Assembly: GCA_903898475.1 (NCBI GenBank)
Contig: CAIUFU010000172.1
Coordinates: 1-21,128, forward strand
DNA length: 21,128 bases
Reading direction: 5' to 3'
Source of the DNA: an uncultured Alphaproteobacteria bacterium
Lineage (GTDB): Bacteria > Pseudomonadota > Alphaproteobacteria > Rickettsiales > UBA1997
Part shown: positions 5,580 to 12,512 of the stretch, piece after piece
Layout: every line of letters starts with the position of its first letter
How positions within the stretch are numbered: position 1 is the first letter of the stretch
Made by a program: the position numbers and the translations under genes
Notes under the pieces: generated by a model
The model's input: the letters and a program-made list of their open reading frames with translations, nothing else
The model's database searches: none
What the model was told of the DNA's origin: nothing

Positions 5580-6272
5580 TTAGTTGATCGCGATTACCGA
5601 AACATTCCTGCCGCAGTCTTTCTCGCTTCGATGCGCGCTTCTTCTGAAGCTAAAAAAATCCTTCTCATTTTTGTAAGTATCGATTTCTAAATTCTCGATC
5701 TTTTTTATTCCAGATTCTCTCAGTTTTTTCTCGATGTAAGATGGTAGATTAAACAAGTACTTACCTGATTGTGCGCCACTTGTAAAAAAATTTTTATTGC
5801 TCGCATCTTCACTCAAAAAATCGTCGAAAAATTCTTGCGAAATCTCGTAAGAATCTTGCTGAATCATCGGTCCGATTTTAGCGCTGATATTTTTGGCACC
5901 CAATTTTTGCATTGCGCTAACAACAGATTGAATCACGCCAAGCTTGGCTCCGCGCCATCCGGCGTGTGCTGCGCCGATAATATTTTTCTCTTCATCAAAA
6001 AATAAAATTGGAGCGCAATCGGCGGTGAAAAGTCCGATGACAATATTTGGCAAATTGGTTACAATGGCGTCAGCCTTGGGTAAATCTTGGTTGCCGTAAA
6101 TTTTTTTGGCACTGTCAATTACAACAACTTCTGTTTCGTGAACTTGGTTTAGTAGTAAAATATTTGTGGCGGTGATGTTTTTCTGAATTAACGCCAACTC
6201 AAGGCCAGAGCGGTCCAAAAGGGCGCGATCAATGATGCAATCCTTACCAAAAAAATTAAATTTTATGCTCAT
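5580..6272 (-). CDS. pgeF: Peptidoglycan editing factor PgeF / YfiH laccase-domain protein
   Basis: This 230-residue protein belongs to the YfiH (multicopper polyphenol oxidase, DUF152) family, whose members act as purine nucleoside phosphorylase/adenosine deaminase enzymes or help to exclude L-Ser from muropeptides. The zinc/active-site residues are present: H45 in NQVHET, C86 in FTADCAPILF and H103 in AAHAGWRGA. The C-terminal FFSFRRSAHRSEKDCGRN is also family-typical. It starts at ATG 6272, inside the last 17 bases of the homoserine kinase gene upstream, so the two are probably coupled. The in vivo substrate cannot be chosen from the sequence. Confidence 0.9.
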   Translation of the reverse strand: MSIKFNFFGKDCIIDRALLDRSGLELALIQKNITATNILLLNQVHETEVVVIDSAKKIYGNQDLPKADAIVTNLPNIVIGLFTADCAPILFFDEEKNIIGAAHAGWRGAKLGVIQSVVSAMQKLGAKNISAKIGPMIQQDSYEISQEFFDDFLSEDASNKNFFTSGAQSGKYLFNLPSYIEKKLRESGIKKIENLEIDTYKNEKDFFSFRRSAHRSEKDCGRNVSVIAIN

Positions 6273-7233
6273 AATTTTGCTTAAAAAATCGTAATTTAGC
6301 CAAATATTCTTGCGGGTTTTTAACTTTTACCAAGGCGTCTTTTGGTGTGAAAAACATGTCATTGAGGCGCGTCAGTAAAAAGCGCATCGCTGCTCCAATC
6401 AAAGCGGTTTTTAGAAAGTTTTTTTCTTGCGCAGAAAACTCTCTAATCTCTTGGTAACCACGCAACATTTCGACAAATTTCTCTTCGGAAAAATTATTTT
6501 TTTCATCAAAGCACCAAGCATTTACAATGATCGCGAAATCGTAAACTAGCGCGTCGGTCGCGGCAAAATAAAAATCAATTACGCCGCTTAATTTTGAATT
6601 TTCGTCAAAAAAAACATTGTCAGGAAATAGATCAAGATGATCTGCTCCGCTTGGCAAATCATGATTCCACGCCTTTTCTAAAAAATTTAAACTTTCCGAA
6701 ATTTCCGCGCGCAAATCTTTTTGATAATTTTCAACTTGGTCTTCGAATTTAGAAAATAGGGCGTTCCAGCCTTTAATTCCTAATTCATTGGGACGCGACA
6801 TTTTAAAATCAGCAGCGGCTCGATGCAATTTTGCTAAGTTTTTTCCCACCTCAAAACAGTGAGCCGGCGTGATATTCTCGTAATATCCGTCACTGCGAGT
6901 TGTTAAAGTTGCGCCACTTAAAAAAGATACAATTACTGATTTTTTGCCATTGAGATCAACTATTGCAGAGCCAGATTTATCAAGGATCGGTCTCGGACAG
7001 CAAACGCCATTTTCGGCCAAATGCAGTTTTAAATTTATGAAAAATGGCAAAGCATTTTTATCAATTCGCGACTCAAAAATGGTCAAAATAAATTTACCTT
7101 TCTCGGTCTCCAAAATGAAATTTGAATTATCAATTCCCTCGATGATTTCTTTGAAATTAATCAATTTTCCCAATTGATAATTTTGCAAATGTTGTGCGAT
7201 GTCCTGCTTACTAGTCTTTGTGTAAACTGCCAT
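6256..7233 (-). CDS. thrB: Homoserine kinase, APH-fold type
   Basis: It phosphorylates homoserine on the way to threonine. The 325-residue protein is of the aminoglycoside phosphotransferase-like ThrB class, not the GHMP class of E. coli. The N-terminal part has IIEGIDNSNFIL (30-41) and the small lobe GKFILTIFE. The catalytic loop is HLDLFPDNVFF with D201 and N206, and the metal-binding motif is GVIDFYFA with D220. The length matches the family (about 315-325). The start is ATG at 7233, five bases after the stop of the HExxH gene. A related APH-fold kinase with another small substrate cannot be fully excluded. Confidence 0.88.
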   Translation of the reverse strand: MAVYTKTSKQDIAQHLQNYQLGKLINFKEIIEGIDNSNFILETEKGKFILTIFESRIDKNALPFFINLKLHLAENGVCCPRPILDKSGSAIVDLNGKKSVIVSFLSGATLTTRSDGYYENITPAHCFEVGKNLAKLHRAAADFKMSRPNELGIKGWNALFSKFEDQVENYQKDLRAEISESLNFLEKAWNHDLPSGADHLDLFPDNVFFDENSKLSGVIDFYFAATDALVYDFAIIVNAWCFDEKNNFSEEKFVEMLRGYQEIREFSAQEKNFLKTALIGAAMRFLLTRLNDMFFTPKDALVKVKNPQEYLAKLRFFKQNYEHKI

Positions 7234-7238
7234 TTTGA

Positions 7239-8069
7239 TTATTTTTTATCTTCGATTCCTTGCGACTTTTTCCAGCCTTCTTGCCACATGGCGTTAGATT
7301 TGGTGCCTTTCGCCCACGAGCCTTCGGATTTTCTCTGGATTGATTCGACGCGTTCTTGAAATTTTTGCTGTGGTGCTTCCAACTTGATTTGTTGGGCAAG
7401 TCCTGAAGTTAATTGAGCAATTTGCGGATTGATTTTGCTCTTAATTTGTGGATTAAAAATCTTCTCAATGAAGTTGGTGGTATTTTCAAAAAACTCCATG
7501 ACCTCAAGCGTTGTAAAGTCTCCCGTCGCTCGCACATTTCGTGAAACGCTGAGCAATTCAAAATAACGAGCAAAAAGTTCAGAGATAAATTGATGCGGCG
7601 GATAAGATTTAAGCGCTTCAACCATCAGGCGCTTGGTTTCAGCTTTTAATGTGATGCTTTGGGGATCGCGATCTTTCATGTCAAAGCCGATGGCTTTTCT
7701 GAAATCTTCGCCCAAATTTAAACCGCTTTCAAACTCAAGAGCGTGCGCCATTTCATGCGCTAGCAGGTTATGATTGAGATTTCTTAAAATAATTTTTGGT
7801 GCGGTTTTGCGCAAAACTTTGCCCAAAGTTTTGTCGTAAAAACTTTTTTGCTCGGTTAAAAAACATCCCAAATTAGTGTCCCAACCCTTGGTAATTCTGA
7901 CTTCAAACTTGATATGTTGTTGTTGTATTTTGGTCAGAATCAAATCCAAACCATCTTTGAAAAGTTCAATGCGGTAAAGATCGGCGAAAGTTTTTACAAA
8001 CTTTTCCAAATTTTCTACGCCTTCAAATTCAAGTTGGGGGGCGCAAATTTTTTTAATGAATTCAGTCAT
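7239..8069 (-). CDS. Uncharacterised protein with a HExxH zinc-protease-like motif
   Basis: I do not recognise a named family. The protein is 276 residues from ATG at 8069. Its centre carries NLLAHEMAHALEFESG (H105, E106, H109), the zincin metal-binding signature, and SELFARYFELL further on could supply a third ligand Glu. This resembles gluzincin or ImmA/IrrE-like peptidases but has no HTH partner. The C-terminal 60 residues are basic and Gln/Lys-rich (KSEGSWAKGTKSNAMWQEGWKK region). The frame opens upstream to 8090, but the ATG at 8069 forms a TAATG overlap with the Fur stop, so I chose it. There is no signal peptide, so it acts in the cytoplasm. Co-transcription with a Fur-family gene suggests metal-linked control. 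Confidence 0.75.
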   Translation of the reverse strand: MTEFIKKICAPQLEFEGVENLEKFVKTFADLYRIELFKDGLDLILTKIQQQHIKFEVRITKGWDTNLGCFLTEQKSFYDKTLGKVLRKTAPKIILRNLNHNLLAHEMAHALEFESGLNLGEDFRKAIGFDMKDRDPQSITLKAETKRLMVEALKSYPPHQFISELFARYFELLSVSRNVRATGDFTTLEVMEFFENTTNFIEKIFNPQIKSKINPQIAQLTSGLAQQIKLEAPQQKFQERVESIQRKSEGSWAKGTKSNAMWQEGWKKSQGIEDKK

Positions 8070-8488
8070 TATTTTTTGAGCGGTCGGCAATAAAGCTCGA
8101 GACGGTGGCCTACTAGCTCGAAGCCATGTTCAAGGGCAACGCGGGTTTTTAATTTTTCTAATTCTTCGTTAAAAAATTCGTGAACTTCGTCAGTGGTAAT
8201 GTCGATTAAGTGATCGTGATGATGATCGTCGCCCTCTAGTTTTTCGTAGCGGGCGCGGCCTTTGCCACCAAAGTCGTGCTTAGCGATTACGCCATATTCT
8301 TCGAACATTTTGACAGCGCGATAAACGGTGGCGATACCAATTTTTTGGTTAATTTTTGAGGCGCGGCGAAATACTTCTTCAACATCTGGATGATCTTCAC
8401 TTTCAGAAATTACGCGAGCAATAATGCGACGATTTTCGGTAAGCTTTATCTTTTGCTCAGTGCAAAGTTTTTCGATCTGAGAAGTCAT
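8069..8488 (-). CDS. Fur-family metalloregulator (Fur/Mur type)
   Basis: The 139-residue protein starts at ATG 8488; a TTG three codons earlier is less likely. It has an N-terminal winged helix with IGIATVYRAVKMFEEYGVI (50-68) and a C-terminal dimer/metal domain with the metal ligands H33, the cluster DDHHHDHLID (87-96), E101 onward (EVHEFFNEEL) and H121/H128. The CxxC pairs of structural zinc in E. coli Fur are absent. That absence plus DHLID and the C-terminal LVGHRLELY pattern match alphaproteobacterial Fur/Mur, which often sense Mn or Fe. Irr is a less likely reading. It is divergent from guaB and its stop overlaps the next gene. Confidence 0.88.
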   Translation of the reverse strand: MTSQIEKLCTEQKIKLTENRRIIARVISESEDHPDVEEVFRRASKINQKIGIATVYRAVKMFEEYGVIAKHDFGGKGRARYEKLEGDDHHHDHLIDITTDEVHEFFNEELEKLKTRVALEHGFELVGHRLELYCRPLKK

Positions 8489-8587
8489 GATTTTCAAGGC
8501 TTGGAGGTTATTAATTGTTTTTTATTTTTTGGAGCCAAAACTAATTTGCTAGTTCTTTCTTGGCACCCCCAAAATCTTTGAAAAATC

Positions 8588-10075
8588 ATGACAAAAAATC
8601 GTAAAATCATCGAAACCGCTGCTCCTTCCCTAACCTTTGATGACGTGCTTTTGAAGCCGGCATTTTCAAATATTTTACCGGCGGACGCCAACACCAAAAC
8701 TAAAATTACTAAACAAATTTCGCTAAATATTCCGATCATTTCTTCAGCGATGGACACGGTAACAGAAAGTCGTTTGGCGATAGCAATGGCGCAGTCTGGC
8801 GGTATTGGATGTATTCACAAAAACTTCTCAATTAAAGATCAAGCTGACGAAGTTAGAAGAGTGAAAAAATTTGAATCGGGCATGGTTTTAAATCCGGTTA
8901 CAATCACGTCAGATGCAACTTTAGGCGATGCTCTGCTTTTGATGAGAAATTACGGCATTTCAGGAATTCCTGTGGTGAAATCTGGAAGCACAAAATTGCT
9001 CGGTATTTTAACTAATCGCGACGTGCGTTTTGCCACTGATAAAAAGCAGCCAATCAAAGAGTTGATGACCAAAGATGGTCTGATTACTGCCAAAAATAAC
9101 ATCAGCAAATCTGACGCCAAAGCGTTGCTCCATAAAAACAAAATCGAGCGCATCATCATCACCGATTCAAGCGGCAACTGCATTGGTTTGATGACTGGTA
9201 AAGATTTAGAAAAAACCAAACAATTTCCGCATGCTTCAAAAGATGAAGAAGGTCGTTTGCTCGTTGCAGCAGCAACGGGTGTCGGTCGCGATGGCATTAA
9301 ACGCGCTGAAAGTTTGATTGAAGCCGGAGTTGATATTGTGGTAATTGACACTGCTCACGGCCACTCTTCAGGAGTAATTGAAACAGTGCGCGAGCTTAAA
9401 AAAGCTTACCCAAAACAACAATTTATGGCTGGAAATATCGCAACCGCTGACGCTGCCAAAGCCTTGGTGGACGCGGGTGCGGACGCCGTAAAAGTTGGCA
9501 TCGGACCTGGTTCAATTTGCACTACCAGAATGGTTGCAGGGGTTGGCGTGCCACAATTATCAGCTATTCTCGACGTTGTTGAATTTTGCGACAAAGCAAA
9601 AATTCCAGTTATTTCCGATGGCGGCATCAGATTTTCAGGCGATCTCGCCAAAGCCATTGCTGCAGGCGCTAGCTGCGTGATGCTTGGAGGCTTACTTGCC
9701 GGCACCGAAGAAACACCAGGTGAAATTGTTTTGTTTAAAGGTCGTTCTTACAAAGTTTATCGCGGCATGGGCTCTTTGGGCGCAATGGCTCGCGGTTCGG
9801 CCGATCGTTATTTTCAAGCAGATGTTTCAGATAAATTGAAGTTAGTTCCCGAAGGCGTTGAAGGCCGCGTGGCCTACAAAGGCCCAGTTTCAGAAGTGCT
9901 ACACCAACTAATTGGCGGCTTAAAATCTTCAATGGGCTACACCGGAAACGGCACGATTGAAGAGATGAGAAAAAATTGTAACTTCGTGAGAATCACTAAT
10001 TCAGGTCTTCGCGAAAGTCACCCGCACTCAATTACCATCACGTCGGAAGCGCCGAATTATTCGACGGAGAGTTAG
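8588..10075 (+). CDS. guaB: Inosine-5'-monophosphate dehydrogenase
   Basis: It oxidises IMP to XMP with NAD, the committed step of guanine nucleotide synthesis. The 495-residue protein is full length. It has the N-terminal LTFDDVLLKPAFS, ISSAMDTVTE (51-60), two CBS domains at about 98-212 that regulate activity, VVIDTAHGHS, the active-site loop GIGPGSICTTR with Cys311, then SDGGIRFSGDLAKAIAAG, the flap YKVYRGMGSLGAM and a C-terminal VAYKGPVSEVLHQL. The start is ATG at 8588; no strong Shine-Dalgarno precedes it. It diverges from the Fur gene across 99 bases and is followed by hipBA. Confidence 0.97.
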   Translation: MTKNRKIIETAAPSLTFDDVLLKPAFSNILPADANTKTKITKQISLNIPIISSAMDTVTESRLAIAMAQSGGIGCIHKNFSIKDQADEVRRVKKFESGMVLNPVTITSDATLGDALLLMRNYGISGIPVVKSGSTKLLGILTNRDVRFATDKKQPIKELMTKDGLITAKNNISKSDAKALLHKNKIERIIITDSSGNCIGLMTGKDLEKTKQFPHASKDEEGRLLVAAATGVGRDGIKRAESLIEAGVDIVVIDTAHGHSSGVIETVRELKKAYPKQQFMAGNIATADAAKALVDAGADAVKVGIGPGSICTTRMVAGVGVPQLSAILDVVEFCDKAKIPVISDGGIRFSGDLAKAIAAGASCVMLGGLLAGTEETPGEIVLFKGRSYKVYRGMGSLGAMARGSADRYFQADVSDKLKLVPEGVEGRVAYKGPVSEVLHQLIGGLKSSMGYTGNGTIEEMRKNCNFVRITNSGLRESHPHSITITSEAPNYSTES

Positions 10076-10093
10076 AATTACTCGCTGAAAGTA

Positions 10094-10107
10094 TTACCGT
10101 ACGGTAA
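10094..10107. promoter_or_regulatory. hipBA operator 1, palindrome TTACCGTACGGTAA
   Basis: A perfect 14-bp palindrome lies 79 bases before hipB. Its ACCG/CGGT half-sites recur in a second site at 10144-10156. HipB proteins are dimers that bind several such palindromes upstream of hipBA. The exact HipB target sequence differs between species, so the assignment is by position and symmetry. Confidence 0.65.
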
Positions 10108-10114
10108 ATTTTGA

Positions 10115-10143
10115 TTGAAAATTGCTATTTTTGATCATAATAT
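10115..10143 (+). promoter_or_regulatory. Promoter candidate for hipBA
   Basis: TTGAAA at 10115-10120 and TAATAT at 10138-10143 are separated by 17 bases. The pair sits exactly between the two operator palindromes, a layout fit for repression by HipB or HipBA. Confidence 0.45.
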
Positions 10144-10157
10144 TCCCGATCGGTAAT
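10142..10157. promoter_or_regulatory. hipBA operator 2, imperfect palindrome
   Basis: ATTCCCGATCGGTAAT has a perfect CCGATCGG core and one mismatched pair. Its centre lies 49 bases from that of operator 1, and its downstream half CGGTAA is identical to that of operator 1. It overlaps the -10 end of the promoter candidate. Confidence 0.55.
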
Positions 10158-10185
10158 CTACTTTAACAATTTACTTCTTCATAAA

Positions 10186-10398
10186 ATGGCACCAATTCAT
10201 TCTTGCAAAGACTTGGGAGGCTTAGTTCAGCAAGCTAGAAAGCTCCAGAACCTTACACAAAGAGAACTAGCGGCTTTGTCTGGAGTTGGCGTGCGTTTTA
10301 TTGTTGATCTAGAAAAAGGCAAACCAACCTGCTCAATCGATAAAGCTTTGGAAGTAGCGGGTGCGCTGGGCATAAAATTAATCACTAAATTCAAATGA
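10186..10398 (+). CDS. hipB: HipB-type antitoxin, XRE-family repressor
   Basis: HipB binds and neutralises HipA and represses the operon. The 70-residue protein is almost only an XRE HTH: LVQQARKLQNLTQRELAALS (13-32), VGVRFIVDLEKGKPTCSIDKAL, then ALGIKLI, as in short HipB proteins. The start is ATG at 10186. Its stop overlaps the hipA start (ATGA), giving translational coupling and the normal antitoxin-first order. Two palindromes upstream are its probable targets. Confidence 0.9.
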   Translation: MAPIHSCKDLGGLVQQARKLQNLTQRELAALSGVGVRFIVDLEKGKPTCSIDKALEVAGALGIKLITKFK

Positions 10399-11651
10399 CC
10401 GCTAAAAAGCTTAAGGTCTATTTAAATAAAATTTTTGTCGGAATTCTAGAGCAGAATGTAAGCGGTGGTCTTTCGTTTTCTTATGATGAAAAATACCTAA
10501 TTTTGAAAAATGCTGAGCCTCTATCAATCTCTCTGCCGCTTAGTTTAGAGGTATTTAAAGCCAATAGTGTAAAGCCATTTTTCTCGGGTCTGTTGCCAGA
10601 AGGAGATCAGTTAAGTCTTGTGGCTAATTCGCTAAAAGTTTCGGAAAGAAACCCCTTCGCGCTGCTTTATGAAATTGGCCGAGACTGTGCTGGCGCTGTA
10701 GAAATCCTGCCAGAAAATGAAAAGCTCCCAAGTTATGCTCAGGGTTCAATTGAACATTTGAGCAAAAATGATTTTCGTGAAATTCTCGACAGATCTAAAA
10801 CTAGCCCACTAATAGTTGGAAAGAAAAAGAGCCGACTTTCATTGGCTGGAGCGCAACGAAAAATTGCTGTATTTTTTGATGAGAGCAAAGATTCGTTGCC
10901 GATGTTAGTTAACAATAAGCCGAGTACTCATATCATAAAGCCAGCAATGCCAAGGCATCAGGACAGCGTCTTTAATGAGTTTTTTTGTATGAAGTTGGCG
11001 AAAGAGGTGGAGCTTGATGTCGCCGAAGTATTTTTTGGAAGGTTTGAAGATTTTACTTATTTACTAATTCGCCGTTATGATCGAATAAAAAATAAAGGGG
11101 TCATTACCCGCGTTCACCAAGAGGATTTTTGCCAAGCACTGAGCCTGCCTCCAGAAAAAAAATATCAAAACGAAGGAGGTCCAAGTATTGAAGCCTGTAA
11201 AAATTTAATCACTAAGCACAGTTCGCGGTCTGCAGTGGATTTTTACAGATTTTTAAGAGCGACAATTTTCAATTATCTGATTGGAAATTCTGATGCTCAC
11301 GGCAAAAACTTCTCGTTCCTTTATGGGTCAAATCAAACACGACTCGCGCCGTTTTACGATTTGATTTCAACATCCTGCTATCCAGAAATAGATCATGAAA
11401 TGGCGATGAAGATCGGAAAATCCAAAGACCCAAATCGCACTTTATTAACCAATTGGCATGATATTGTTGCGGACACTAATACGGCCAGAATTCATCTTGA
11501 AAAAGAATTAAAAGAATTTGCGTTTAGACTTCCTAAGGCAGCAGAAAAGTTGGAATCACAGCTTCAAAAACAAGGAATCGAGTCAGAAATTTTCACCAAA
11601 ATTCGCGATTTAATCGACAAAAGATCACGGCGAATTTTGGGATATTTTTAA
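10395..11651 (+). CDS. hipA: HipA-type serine/threonine kinase toxin
   Basis: HipA kinases phosphorylate an aminoacyl-tRNA synthetase (GltX in E. coli) or other targets and cause dormancy. The 418-residue protein is full length. It has the HipA N-terminal subdomain with FFSGLLPEGDQL (62-73) and GRDCAGAVEI (95-104), the Gly-rich loop SLAGAQRK (149-156) where S149 lines up with the autophosphorylated Ser150 of E. coli HipA, IIKPAMP, RRYDRI, the catalytic IGNSDAHGKN with D300 and N305, and LAPFYDLIST with D322. All active-site residues are kept, so it should be active. The target is not predictable from the sequence. Confidence 0.93.
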   Translation: MTAKKLKVYLNKIFVGILEQNVSGGLSFSYDEKYLILKNAEPLSISLPLSLEVFKANSVKPFFSGLLPEGDQLSLVANSLKVSERNPFALLYEIGRDCAGAVEILPENEKLPSYAQGSIEHLSKNDFREILDRSKTSPLIVGKKKSRLSLAGAQRKIAVFFDESKDSLPMLVNNKPSTHIIKPAMPRHQDSVFNEFFCMKLAKEVELDVAEVFFGRFEDFTYLLIRRYDRIKNKGVITRVHQEDFCQALSLPPEKKYQNEGGPSIEACKNLITKHSSRSAVDFYRFLRATIFNYLIGNSDAHGKNFSFLYGSNQTRLAPFYDLISTSCYPEIDHEMAMKIGKSKDPNRTLLTNWHDIVADTNTARIHLEKELKEFAFRLPKAAEKLESQLQKQGIESEIFTKIRDLIDKRSRRILGYF

Positions 11652-11684
11652 AAAAAATCACCAACCGCCAACCCATCACCCGCA

Positions 11685-12512
11685 ATGCTTTACCGCCTTT
11701 TTCTAATTTTCTTCCTGTGTTTCTTTGATGTTGTTTTTGCTCAAGCGCCGCAAATTCAATTAGCCAATCTTTACTCTGAAGGTAGTAATCTCGAAGAATT
11801 CTTAGTTAGCGAAAAACTCGACGGAGTGCGCGGTTATTGGGATGGAGAAAAATTAATTTCGCGCCAAGGCAACGCCATTAATGCGCCGCAGTGGTTTGTA
11901 AAAAATTTTCCAAGCGAAGTGCTTGATGGTGAATTGTGGATTAATCGCGGCAGTTTTGAAAAAGTTTCGCAAATTATTCGCTGCCAAGCTTGTGATGACA
12001 AGGCTTGGCGCGATGTGCGTTTTATGATTTTTGATTTGCCAAAAAGTTCAGAGATTTTTTCTAAGCGCTACGAAGCCATGAAAATACTGGCGGCGCAAAT
12101 TGATTCAAAATATTTTCAAGTAATCGATCAGTTCGAAGTTGAGGATGCTGAGGCGCTTAACAAACTGCTAAATCTCACCGTAAAAAATGGTGGCGAAGGT
12201 TTAATGCTGCATCGCAAAAACTCACTTTATGTGGCTAAAAGAACTGATGATTTATTAAAGCTCAAAACCTTTGAAGACGCTGAAGCGCAAGTGATCGCAC
12301 ATATTGCAGGCAAAGGAAAAAACGCCGGAAAACTTGGCGCGCTTTTAGTTGAAAGTCAGGAAAAAATCCGCTTCAAAATCGGCAGCGGTTTCAGTGAAGA
12401 ACAAAGAAAAAACCCGCCCAAAATCGCTAGCACAATTACCTACAAATTTTTTGGCAAAACCAAAAACGGCACTCCGAGATTCGCCAGCTTTTGGCGTGAG
12501 CGGAAAGAGTAA
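11685..12512 (+). CDS. ligE: ATP-dependent DNA ligase LigE type, with signal peptide
   Basis: LigE-type enzymes are minimal ATP-dependent DNA ligases exported to the periplasm and thought to act on extracellular or incoming DNA. The 275-residue protein has a signal peptide (1-19, hydrophobic LFLIFFLCFFDVVFA). Nucleotidyltransferase motif I is SEKLDGVRGYW with the adenylated K44, motif III is LDGELW (80-85), IIIa is FMIFDLP (113-119), IV is NGGEGLMLH (168-176) and V is LLKLK (190-194). A short OB-fold follows and ends FASFWRERK. There are no extra domains. The start is ATG at 11685, 33 bases after hipA, so it may share that transcript. Its stop abuts the priA stop. Confidence 0.9.
   Translation: MLYRLFLIFFLCFFDVVFAQAPQIQLANLYSEGSNLEEFLVSEKLDGVRGYWDGEKLISRQGNAINAPQWFVKNFPSEVLDGELWINRGSFEKVSQIIRCQACDDKAWRDVRFMIFDLPKSSEIFSKRYEAMKILAAQIDSKYFQVIDQFEVEDAEALNKLLNLTVKNGGEGLMLHRKNSLYVAKRTDDLLKLKTFEDAEAQVIAHIAGKGKNAGKLGALLVESQEKIRFKIGSGFSEEQRKNPPKIASTITYKFFGKTKNGTPRFASFWRERKE

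Noticed and set aside
8950..9705. Minus-strand ORFs of about 100-130 codons inside guaB
   Set aside because: They are antisense frames of a highly conserved gene with no family resemblance or start signals.
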